From Bacteroidales bacterium UBA3684 (GTDB lineage: Bacteria; Bacteroidota; Bacteroidia; Bacteroidales; P3): 9,309 bases of DNA. The number at the start of each line of letters is the position of its first letter. Position 1 is the stretch's first letter. The stretch covers positions 15,482 to 24,790 of the forward strand of contig DFIZ01000012.1 of NCBI GenBank assembly GCA_002372855.1. The letters are read 5' to 3'. The translations under genes and the position numbers were made by a program. Under the pieces are notes generated by a model, which was not told where the DNA came from, ran no database searches, and saw only the letters and a list, made by a program, of their open reading frames with translations. This document shows, piece by piece, positions 1-5,633 of this stretch.

Positions 1-260
1 CCAAGGTGCTCTACCCTGCCCTGCAGCTCTACTTCCTGCTGCAGGCGAAGGATGTGCCCATGAAGGCCAAGACGCTCATCGTTGGCGCTTTGGGCTACCT
101 GATCCTGCCCACAGACCTGGTGCCGGACTTCATTCCCGCCCTGGGATTCACCGACGACCTGACGGCTCTCATGGTGGCTCTGCGCACCCTGAACAAATAC
201 CTCACCCCCGACATCAATGCCCGCGCCAAAGACCAAGCCGACAAACTGCTCAAACAATGA
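1..260 (+). CDS. DUF1232 (YkvA-type) small membrane protein, 5' end outside the window
   Basis: The reading frame is open to the left edge, so this is the C-terminal part of a gene that begins upstream. A GTG at 6-8 could act as a start but lies inside the conserved domain, so I do not take it as the real one. The visible protein contains the DUF1232 core: a hydrophobic stretch (IVGALGYLILPTDLVPDFIP) followed by GFTDDL, the usual P-x-D-L-x-P-D-F-x-P pattern with an acidic DDL after it. Members are small membrane-associated proteins with one or two hydrophobic helices. Their biochemical role is not established and I do not propose one. The stop codon overlaps the ATG of the phosphatase gene by four bases (ATGA, 257-260), which suggests co-translation. 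The family call is firm; the function is unknown. Confidence 0.85.
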   Translation, partial: KVLYPALQLYFLLQAKDVPMKAKTLIVGALGYLILPTDLVPDFIPALGFTDDLTALMVALRTLNKYLTPDINARAKDQADKLLKQ

Positions 261-973
261 AACGCACACTCATACTCCTTGTCGTCATGCTGTTCGGTAT
301 GGCCGCCACAGCACAGAGACCCCTGCTCGACTCGTTGCAGATGCCCAATGCTGTCCACTTCCTGCCTCCGCCTCCCGACACCGCCAGCGCCGCTTTCCAG
401 TACGACCGCGCGCAGTACCGCTGGGGCCAGGAACAACGCAAAGACCCTGTACGACTGGCCATTGCCGTGGGCGACGCCGTCTGGAGTGTCGACAACATTT
501 GCAAAATCTACAGCGGTGTGCTTGGCATAGACATCAGTCAGGAGAACACTCCCGCCATCTACCGCATGCTCACCCTGGGTCTCCTCACCACCGACCAGGC
601 TGGCAAGCTGCCCAAGAACCACTACATGCGCACACGCCCCTATGTCTTCTTCAACGAACCTACCATCTACCCCTCCGACGAAAAATGGCTTCGCACCAAT
701 GGCTCCTACCCCTCCGGACACACCATCCTCGGTTGGAGCGCCGCACTGCTGCTCACCGAGGTGGCTCCCGACAAGGCCGACACCATCCTGGCCCGCGGCT
801 ACATGTACGGCCAGAGTCGCGTCATCGCCGGTTACCATTGGCAGAGCGATGTCGACGCCGCACGCCTTGTGGCCAGTGCCGCCGTGGCCCGCCTCCACGC
901 CGACAAACGCTTTTTAAAACTCATGAAGAAAGCTCGCAAGGAATATAAAAAAATGAGAAAGAAGAATGGCTGA
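257..973 (+). CDS. Secreted PAP2-family (class A-type) acid phosphatase
   Basis: This 238-residue protein has a cleavable-looking signal peptide (MKRT, then a hydrophobic run, ending ATAQ at residue 20), so it should act in the periplasm. It carries the three phosphatase motifs of the PAP2/vanadium haloperoxidase superfamily: K120-x6-R127-P128, the GSYPSGHT block at 149-156 with catalytic-type H155, and S187-R188-x5-H194-x3-D198. The exact GSYPSGHT form matches bacterial class A nonspecific acid phosphatases (PhoN type) better than the membrane-embedded lipid phosphatases, and there are no further membrane spans. Expected activity is hydrolysis of phosphomonoesters through a phospho-histidine intermediate; the substrate cannot be read from sequence. 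The tail after residue 215 is very Lys/Arg-rich. The gene overlaps the upstream DUF1232 gene by 4 bases and the downstream ABC-F gene by 8, so it lies inside a coupled operon. The A-rich Lys codons at its end also form the region just before the next start. Confidence 0.92.
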   Translation: MKRTLILLVVMLFGMAATAQRPLLDSLQMPNAVHFLPPPPDTASAAFQYDRAQYRWGQEQRKDPVRLAIAVGDAVWSVDNICKIYSGVLGIDISQENTPAIYRMLTLGLLTTDQAGKLPKNHYMRTRPYVFFNEPTIYPSDEKWLRTNGSYPSGHTILGWSAALLLTEVAPDKADTILARGYMYGQSRVIAGYHWQSDVDAARLVASAAVARLHADKRFLKLMKKARKEYKKMRKKNG

Positions 974-2786
974 TGCGCTGCTTACTGTAGAAAATCTCAC
1001 CAAGAGTTTCGGGGACAAACTACTCTTCGAGGACATCTCCTTCGGTATCAATGCCGGGCAGAAATCGGCGCTCATTGCCCGCAACGGCTACGGCAAGTCG
1101 ACACTGCTCAACATCATCATGACCGCTGCCGGCCAGCGCGGATACAACACATTGCAGGACAACGGCAAAATCACCTTCCGCGGCGACCTTAAAATGGCCT
1201 ACCTGCCTCAGAGCCCGGAAGCGTATCCACACCAGATTGTCCGTGATTTTGTATACAACATTCAACGTCCTGAAACGGAAGACCCTTGGTCGTTCGAACA
1301 GCGCATGGAGGAGATTCTGAGTCGCATGAAAGTGGATACGTTGCTTGACCGTCCCATGGAGACCCTCAGCGGTGGTGAGCAAAAGAAAGTGGCTCTTTGT
1401 CGACTGCTGATGGACGACTGCAATCTTCTTATCCTCGACGAGCCTACCAACCACCTCGACATCGACATGATCGAGTGGCTGGAGGAATTCCTCTCCCGCC
1501 AACATCTGGCCCTCCTTATGGTCACCCACGACAGGTATTTCCTCGACAATGTCTGCCAGGATATATACGAGCTTGACAATGCACGTCTCTATCATTACAA
1601 GGGACATTACGATTACTATCTGGAAAAGAAAGCCGAACGCGAAGCCAACGAACGCGCCGAGGTGGCCAAAGCCCGTAGTCTTTACCGAACTGAGCTGGAA
1701 TGGATGCGCCGCATGCCCCAGGCCCGTGGCACCAAAGCCCAGGCCCGCATCGATGCCTTCTATGAGTTGGAAGCCAAAGCCCACACACGCTTCGACGACT
1801 CCCGGCCACAGTTGACCGTCAAAACCGAGCGCATCGGTGGCAAGATACTGGAGCTGTACAACGTATGCTATGGCAACATTATCGACGACTATTCATACGT
1901 ATTCAAGAAGGGCGAAAAGATAGGCATCGTAGGTCCCAATGGCGTGGGAAAGAGTACCTTTCTCAACATCATAACAGAGAAGCTGAAGCCTACCTCCGGC
2001 CGAGTCGTTGTCGGCCAGACCATCCAGTTCGGCTACTACACCCAGGCAGGTATGTCGGCTCCCGAAGACCGTCGTGTCATCGACATCGTGAAGGACATTG
2101 CCGAGGAAATTGAACTCGACAACGGCAAGAGCCTTTCCGCTCACCAGTTCCTTACCTACTTCGGCTTCGACGGCACCACGCAGTTCAACTACTTCGGCAA
2201 CCTCAGTGGCGGCGAGCGCCGCAGGCTCTACCTCCTGCAGGTCCTCATGGCCAATCCCAACTTCCTCATCCTCGACGAGCCCACCAACGACCTCGACATC
2301 TACACACTCCAAATCCTCGAACAGTTCCTGCAGACCTACAAGGGGTGTCTCATCATCGTATCCCACGACCGTTCCTTCATGGACCACATCGTCGACCACC
2401 TTTTTGTTTTCGAAGGCAATGGAAAAATAAAGGACTACCATTCCAACTACACACAGTACCGCCTCGAACGCCAGCGCAAAGAACGCGAGCAACAGTTGGA
2501 GGCCCGCGAAAAGAAGGCCGCCGACCGCACCATCACTGAGTCGCGCACCCAGCCACAAAAACGCAAAGCAACCTACAAGGAGCAAAAAGAATACGAAGCT
2601 CTCACCTCCGAAATCGACGCCCTCACCGCCGAGCGCGCCACCCTCGAACGCCAACTCTCCGACGGCTCCCTCTCCGATCCCGCCGCTATCACCAACGCCT
2701 CTACCCGCATCGGCGAACTCATCTCCCTCCTCGACGAAAAGGAACTTCGATGGCTCGAACTCGATGAAATAATCAACACAAAATGA
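966..2786 (+). CDS. uup: ABC-F family ATPase, Uup-like
   Basis: This is a 606-residue soluble protein with two ABC ATPase domains and no membrane segments, the ABC-F layout of ribosome-associated ATPases. Domain 1 has Walker A at 38-46 (ARNGYGKST), signature LSGGEQ at 134-139, Walker B LLILDEP at 154-160 and H-loop H188. Domain 2 has Walker A GPNGVGKST at 323-331, signature LSGGER at 413-418, Walker B FLILDEP at 433-439 and H467. The charged linker at about 215-285, with WMRRMPQARGTKAQAR, resembles the Uup linker. Residues 500-606 are Lys/Glu-rich and likely form the antiparallel coiled-coil C-terminal domain known in Uup. ABC-F proteins act on the translating ribosome, some giving antibiotic resistance; Uup is linked to ribosome and DNA-repair phenotypes. 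I see nothing pointing to a resistance role. The start at 966 lies within the phosphatase gene (8-base overlap) after an A-rich stretch. ABC-F membership is near certain; the Uup subgroup is likely but judged by eye. Confidence 0.95.
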   Translation: MADALLTVENLTKSFGDKLLFEDISFGINAGQKSALIARNGYGKSTLLNIIMTAAGQRGYNTLQDNGKITFRGDLKMAYLPQSPEAYPHQIVRDFVYNIQRPETEDPWSFEQRMEEILSRMKVDTLLDRPMETLSGGEQKKVALCRLLMDDCNLLILDEPTNHLDIDMIEWLEEFLSRQHLALLMVTHDRYFLDNVCQDIYELDNARLYHYKGHYDYYLEKKAEREANERAEVAKARSLYRTELEWMRRMPQARGTKAQARIDAFYELEAKAHTRFDDSRPQLTVKTERIGGKILELYNVCYGNIIDDYSYVFKKGEKIGIVGPNGVGKSTFLNIITEKLKPTSGRVVVGQTIQFGYYTQAGMSAPEDRRVIDIVKDIAEEIELDNGKSLSAHQFLTYFGFDGTTQFNYFGNLSGGERRRLYLLQVLMANPNFLILDEPTNDLDIYTLQILEQFLQTYKGCLIIVSHDRSFMDHIVDHLFVFEGNGKIKDYHSNYTQYRLERQRKEREQQLEAREKKAADRTITESRTQPQKRKATYKEQKEYEALTSEIDALTAERATLERQLSDGSLSDPAAITNASTRIGELISLLDEKELRWLELDEIINTK

Positions 2787-2804
2787 CAAAACAAAATGTC
2801 ATTT
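2781..2804. repeat. 8-bp inverted repeat over the ABC-F stop codon
   Basis: AAATGACA (2781-2788) and its exact reverse complement TGTCATTT (2797-2804) are separated by an 8-base A-rich spacer. The left arm contains the ABC-F stop codon and the right arm runs into the TTTG of the possible -33 box of the next promoter. It could be a weak hairpin at the end of the ABC-F transcript or a protein-binding operator. There is no T tract after it, so an intrinsic terminator is unlikely. Confidence 0.45.
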
Positions 2805-2825
2805 GCAAAAAAAAGTGTATATTTG
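2802..2825 (+). promoter_or_regulatory. Bacteroidota-type promoter for the lipoprotein-nitroreductase pair
   Basis: TATATTTG at 2818-2825 matches the TAnnTTTG -7 element used by the primary sigma factor of Bacteroidota. A TTTG at 2802-2805 resembles the -33 element, but only 12 bases separate the two, fewer than usual, so the -33 assignment is uncertain. The predicted RNA start is roughly 2832, giving a leader of about 36 bases before the ATG at 2868. The promoter sits in an abrupt AT-rich island between two GC-rich genes. Confidence 0.7.
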
Positions 2826-2833
2826 CACCCTGA

Positions 2834-2861
2834 AATAAAAAGTATTAACAATAAAAAGTAT
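2834..2861 (+). repeat. 12-bp direct repeat in the lipoprotein leader
   Basis: AATAAAAAGTAT occurs exactly twice, at 2834-2845 and 2850-2861, with a 16-base period. Both copies lie in the predicted 5' untranslated leader, and the second ends six bases before the ATG at 2868. A-rich leaders favour initiation in Bacteroidota, where Shine-Dalgarno pairing is little used, so the duplication may strengthen translation. That role is an inference. Confidence 0.6.
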
Positions 2862-2867
2862 CACAAC

Positions 2868-3311
2868 ATGAAACGTTTAGCAATTCTCTTCGTATGCGCT
2901 GCCACTCTGGTAATGACGTCTTGCGGTATGCTTGGCGCAGGCGCAAACAACACCGCTGCACAGGCTCTGGGCCAAACTTGCGGTTCTGCCGTTCTCGGTC
3001 TCTACAACAGCTACAAGAGCACCGGCACCATCGACCTCACCAACAGCAACAACCTCACCAACGCCCTTGCCCTCGCCACATGCTATACCCAACTGCGCCA
3101 GAACAAGGACAACAACAACTACCGCAATGCCTTCACCTCCGGCCTCATTCTTTCTTCCGCTGGCCTGATCACCAACCAGAATGCCGGTTCCTTCATCAAC
3201 ACTCTCCTCGGCGCCCAGCAGCTTGGAACTGTCAACGCAAGTACTCCTAGTTCGCAAGCTGTCTCCCTTACTCCCACCGTCGTCAACGTTGTCAAATCTG
3301 TCGGCAAATGA
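2868..3311 (+). CDS. Small lipoprotein of unknown function
   Basis: I place the start at the ATG at 2868 rather than the in-frame ATG at 2796. The upstream ATG lies inside the promoter, whereas 2868 gives a clean lipoprotein signal: MKR, a hydrophobic run, then LVMTSC with the lipidated Cys at residue 19. The product has 147 residues. The mature part is rich in Asn, Ala, Leu, Gly, Ser and Thr. It has two further cysteines (C38, C72) that could form a disulfide, a polar NKDNNNYRN stretch (79-87), and a hydrophobic, Gly-containing segment at about 91-120. The end (about 130-147) is Val-rich. I recognise no named family or catalytic motif. It should be anchored to a membrane facing the periplasm or the outside. 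Its own promoter and short A-rich leader suggest good expression. The stop codon overlaps the nitroreductase start (ATGA). Confidence 0.88.
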   Translation: MKRLAILFVCAATLVMTSCGMLGAGANNTAAQALGQTCGSAVLGLYNSYKSTGTIDLTNSNNLTNALALATCYTQLRQNKDNNNYRNAFTSGLILSSAGLITNQNAGSFINTLLGAQQLGTVNASTPSSQAVSLTPTVVNVVKSVGK

Positions 3312-3868
3312 ACACCCAAGCATTGGAAAATATGAAAGCGCGGCGCAGTTGCCGCGCTTTCTTGTCTGAAATGCCTCAGCGCGAACTCATCGCTGCAGTA
3401 TGCGAAGCCGGAACCTGGGCTCCTACAGGCCATGGGAAGCAGAGTCCGCTTATCGTTGCCGTCACCAATCCCGACCTTCGCAACCGCCTGTCGCATATGA
3501 ACGCCACCATCTGGAACAACCTCAAACGCCAACGTGGCGAGAAGACCGCCCCCGACGGCTTCGACCCCTTCTACGGTGCTCCCGTTGTTCTCGTCGTCCT
3601 TGCCAACCGTTCGGTACCTACCTACCTCTACGACGGCTGCTCTGTGTTGACCAACCTCGCCAATGCCGCCCATGCCGTCGGTCTCGCCTCCTGTTGGATA
3701 CATCGCGCCAAGGAGGAGTTCGACAGCCCCGAAGGCAAGCAAATCCTCAAAGACCTCGGCATCGAAGGCGACTACGAGGGCATCGACCATCTCGTCCTCG
3801 GCTATCCCGCCAAAGACATCCCCTCTCCCCTGCCCCGCAAAGCCGACTACGTCCGCTGGGCGGAATAG
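3308..3868 (+). CDS. Nitroreductase-family FMN oxidoreductase
   Basis: This 186-residue protein, about the usual length for a single-domain nitroreductase, lacks a signal peptide and should be cytoplasmic. Family features are the N-terminal RRSCRAF block (12-18), equivalent to the RRSxRxF that contacts FMN phosphate, the GTWAPTGHGKQS segment (35-46) matching the usual APSxxNxQP FMN/substrate loop, and the DGCSVLTNLANAAHAVGLASCW helix region (109-130) that packs at the dimer interface. The C-terminal segment HLVLGYPAKDIPSPLPRK is also typical. Members use NAD(P)H to reduce nitro compounds, quinones or flavins; the true substrate cannot be deduced. The start at 3308 overlaps the lipoprotein stop by four bases. 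A second Met at residue 9 would still keep the RRS block. A perfect hairpin lies in codons 9-18. A strong terminator follows the stop. Confidence 0.93.
   Translation: MNTQALENMKARRSCRAFLSEMPQRELIAAVCEAGTWAPTGHGKQSPLIVAVTNPDLRNRLSHMNATIWNNLKRQRGEKTAPDGFDPFYGAPVVLVVLANRSVPTYLYDGCSVLTNLANAAHAVGLASCWIHRAKEEFDSPEGKQILKDLGIEGDYEGIDHLVLGYPAKDIPSPLPRKADYVRWAE
3334..3361 (+). promoter_or_regulatory. Perfect hairpin within the start of the nitroreductase gene
   Basis: GAAAGCGCGGC (3334-3344) and GCCGCGCTTTC (3351-3361) are exact reverse complements around a 6-base loop, giving an 11-bp GC-rich stem only 26 bases after the nitroreductase ATG. It lies in the codons for the conserved RRSCRAF motif, so protein sequence constrains part of it. 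It could slow ribosomes, protect the 3' end of the upstream lipoprotein message, or attenuate transcription; the following TTGTCT is a poor terminator tract. Confidence 0.55.
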
Positions 3869-3883
3869 AAAACCACAGCAAAC

Positions 3884-3918
3884 AAAAAAGTCCACCGTCG
3901 AAACGGTGGACTTTTTTT
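3884..3918. terminator. Bidirectional intrinsic terminator between convergent operons
   Basis: A 9-bp GC-rich stem GTCCACCGT (3890-3898) / ACGGTGGAC (3903-3911) closes a CGAA tetraloop. It is flanked by six A on the left (3884-3889) and seven T on the right (3912-3918), which extend the stem to about 15 bp. On the + strand the T run follows the stem and ends the nitroreductase transcript, 15 bases after its stop. On the - strand the A run becomes T and ends the decarboxylase operon, whose last stop is at 3937-3939. Confidence 0.93.
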
Positions 3919-3936
3919 GTTTTATAGGCTTTCCGC

Positions 3937-5106
3937 TTAGTGCAGGAAAGCCAGCAGGATACCGGCAGCCACAGCGCTTCCCACAACGCCGGCCACATTG
4001 GGACCCATGGCGTGCTGCAGGAGGTAGTTGGTCTTGTCGTATTCCAGACCCACATTGTTCGACACGCGGGCGGCGTCGGGCACAGCACTGACGCCGGAGT
4101 TGCCGATGAGGGGGTTGATTTTGTTGCCTTCCTTCAGGAAGAGGTTCATAATCTTCACGAAGAGCACACCGAAGAAGGTGGCCACGATGAACGAACCGGC
4201 ACCGAGGGCGAAGATCATCACGCTCTTGCCGCTCAGGAACACCGAAGCCTGGGTCGAAGCACCCACGGTGATGCCGATGAGCAGCGTGCAGATATTGACG
4301 ATGGCGTTGGAGGCCACATCGCTGAGACGTTTGGTGACGCCGCACTCTTTCAACAGGTTGCCGAAGAAGAGCATACCCAGCAGGGGCAGACCGCTCGGCA
4401 CGATGAAGGCGCAGAACAGAAGACCAATGATGGGAAAGGTAATCTTCTCCAGCTTGGAGACCTGGCGAGGAGGTTTCATGCGGATGGTGCGCTCCTTCTG
4501 GGTGGTGAGCATGCGCATGATGGGCGGCTGGATGACGGGCACAAGAGCCATGTAGCTATAGGCCGACACGGCGATGGCACCCATCAGCTCGGGAGCCAAC
4601 TGGCTGGAGATGAAGATGGCCGTCGGGCCGTCGGCACCGCCGATGATACCGATGGCACCAGCCTCGTTGGGCATGAAGCCCAGGGCCAGAGCACCCATAT
4701 AGGCGGCAAAAATACCCATCTGGGCGGCGGCACCGATAAGCATCAGTTTGGGGTTCGACAGCAACGCCGAGAAGTCCGTCATGGCGCCGATGCCTAGGAA
4801 TATCAGGGGTGGATACCAGCCGTTCTGCACTCCATGGTAGAGAATGTTGAGCACCGACCCTTGTTCGTAGATGCCAATCTTCAATCCGGGATAGAACGGG
4901 ATGTTGCCGATGAGCATACCGAATCCGATAGGCACCAGCAGAAGAGGTTCAAACTCGTACTTGATGCCCAGGAAGATGAACACCAAGCCGATCAAAATCA
5001 TGGCTATGTGGCCCCAGGTCACATTGGCGAAGCCGGTGTATTCCAGAAACTGGACCAGCTGCGTCGACATGAACTCCATGAAGCCACCTGTTGCTAAACT
5101 AATCAT
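3937..5106 (-). CDS. mmdB: Methylmalonyl-CoA decarboxylase beta subunit (Na+-translocating, OadB family)
   Basis: This very hydrophobic 389-residue integral membrane protein is the sodium-ion-translocating decarboxylase beta subunit. It takes carboxybiotin from the biotin carrier, releases CO2 and couples this to Na+ export. Diagnostic segments are GGADGPTAIF at 156-165, where D159 corresponds to the essential aspartate of Klebsiella OadB, SAYSYMALVPVIQPP at 181-195 with Y185 at the position of the conserved tyrosine, and NSGVSAVPDAARVSN at 336-350 near the C-terminus. Length and order fit the family. The start at 5106 follows an A-rich stretch typical of this phylum, but codons 2-8 (ATT AGT TTA GCA ACA GGT) are AT-rich unlike the rest. 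The Met at residue 10 or 13 is a reasonable alternative and fits the usual family N-terminus better. It is the last gene of the operon, 84 bases after the biotin carrier. The substrate assignment comes from the neighbours mce and mmdA; the protein alone could serve oxaloacetate or glutaconyl-CoA decarboxylases. Confidence 0.96.
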   Translation of the reverse strand: MISLATGGFMEFMSTQLVQFLEYTGFANVTWGHIAMILIGLVFIFLGIKYEFEPLLLVPIGFGMLIGNIPFYPGLKIGIYEQGSVLNILYHGVQNGWYPPLIFLGIGAMTDFSALLSNPKLMLIGAAAQMGIFAAYMGALALGFMPNEAGAIGIIGGADGPTAIFISSQLAPELMGAIAVSAYSYMALVPVIQPPIMRMLTTQKERTIRMKPPRQVSKLEKITFPIIGLLFCAFIVPSGLPLLGMLFFGNLLKECGVTKRLSDVASNAIVNICTLLIGITVGASTQASVFLSGKSVMIFALGAGSFIVATFFGVLFVKIMNLFLKEGNKINPLIGNSGVSAVPDAARVSNNVGLEYDKTNYLLQHAMGPNVAGVVGSAVAAGILLAFLH

Positions 5107-5111
5107 TTTTC

Positions 5112-5145
5112 TTTTTAGTTTTTAGTTTTTAGTTTTAGTTTTAAG
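5112..5145 (-). repeat. Heptamer tandem repeat ahead of the beta subunit gene
   Basis: On the + strand TTTTTAG repeats three times (5112-5132), followed by TTTTAG and TTTTAAG up to 5145. On the coding strand this reads as a CTAAAAA-type array ending just before the mmdB start. It supplies an A-rich leader, which may help initiation. Confidence 0.75.
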
Positions 5146-5162
5146 TTCTTGCGTTTGCTTAT

Positions 5163-5186
5163 AACTTAAACTGACAACTTAAACTG
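5163..5186 (-). repeat. 11-bp direct repeat after the biotin carrier gene
   Basis: AACTTAAACTG (+ strand) occurs at 5163-5173 and 5176-5186, with a 13-base period. The array begins four bases downstream of the biotin carrier stop codon (5191-5193). Together with the CTAAAAA array it fills most of the 84-base gap. No TAnnTTTG promoter is visible in this gap on the - strand. Confidence 0.7.
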
Positions 5187-5190
5187 TTTA

Positions 5191-5631
5191 TTATCCAATA
5201 ACAACCAGCACATCGCCCTCGAGGACGCTGTCGCCCTTGCGGACCTTGACTTCCTTGACGGTACCGTCGCAGTCGGCCTCGATGTTGTTCTCCATCTTCA
5301 TGGCCTCGAGCAGGACAACGGTCTGACCGTTCTTCACGGTGTCGCCGACGTTGACATAGACATCGAGGATGGTGCCGGGCAGCGGGGTGGTCACCTTGTT
5401 GCCGGCAGCGGGAGCGTTGCTCTTTTGCACGGCGCCGCCGGCGGCGGGAGCCACCTGGGCCGTCGGGGCAGCGGCGGGACGAGCCACGGGTTTTCTGGTG
5501 GGCTTCATTTCCTGGTCCACGGTCACCACATAGTCGGTACCGTTGACGTTGAGCTTTATTTCCTGGCCTTCGACCTCGTTGATGTCAACATTGTAGTCGT
5601 TGCCGTTTATCTTGAGCTTGTAATTTTTCAT
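5191..5631 (-). CDS. mmdC: Biotin carboxyl carrier protein of the decarboxylase
   Basis: This 146-residue protein ends in a biotinyl/lipoyl domain with the biotin attachment motif EAMKMEN at 109-115; K112 is the lysine to be biotinylated. A Pro/Ala-rich flexible linker at about 44-78 lets the domain swing between the carboxyltransferase (MmdA) and the membrane beta subunit (MmdB). The N-terminal 40 residues form two similar beta-hairpin units (YKLKINGNDYNVDI and IKLNVNGTDYVVTV), likely a docking region. The last 70 residues have the usual G-x-V-x(n)-G-D-x-V spacing (GTILDVYVNVGDTV, GTVKEVKVRKGDSV) of the barrel. It is cytoplasmic, with no signal peptide. Its start is two bases from the stop of the OadG-like gene, so the two are almost certainly co-translated. 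The name mmdC follows the Veillonella usage for the biotin subunit. Confidence is very high for the domain and high for the complex. Confidence 0.96.
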   Translation of the reverse strand: MKNYKLKINGNDYNVDINEVEGQEIKLNVNGTDYVVTVDQEMKPTRKPVARPAAAPTAQVAPAAGGAVQKSNAPAAGNKVTTPLPGTILDVYVNVGDTVKNGQTVVLLEAMKMENNIEADCDGTVKEVKVRKGDSVLEGDVLVVIG

Positions 5632-5633
5632 TG

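Noticed and set aside
1077..1103. First Walker A of the ABC-F protein has Ala in place of the first Gly (ARNGYGKST)
   Set aside because: From memory many Bacteroidota ABC-F proteins have Ala or similar here. The catalytic Lys, Ser/Thr, Walker B Glu and signature are intact, so I do not read this as a dead site.
2796..2867. Upstream ATG extending the lipoprotein by 24 residues
   Set aside because: The ATG lies upstream of the TATATTTG element, so it would not be in the transcript, and the lipoprotein signal begins at 2868.
3940..4797. A 285-residue + strand open frame opposite mmdB
   Set aside because: It is a His/Gly/Asp-rich shadow of the beta subunit with no recognisable domain, starting just past a strong terminator.
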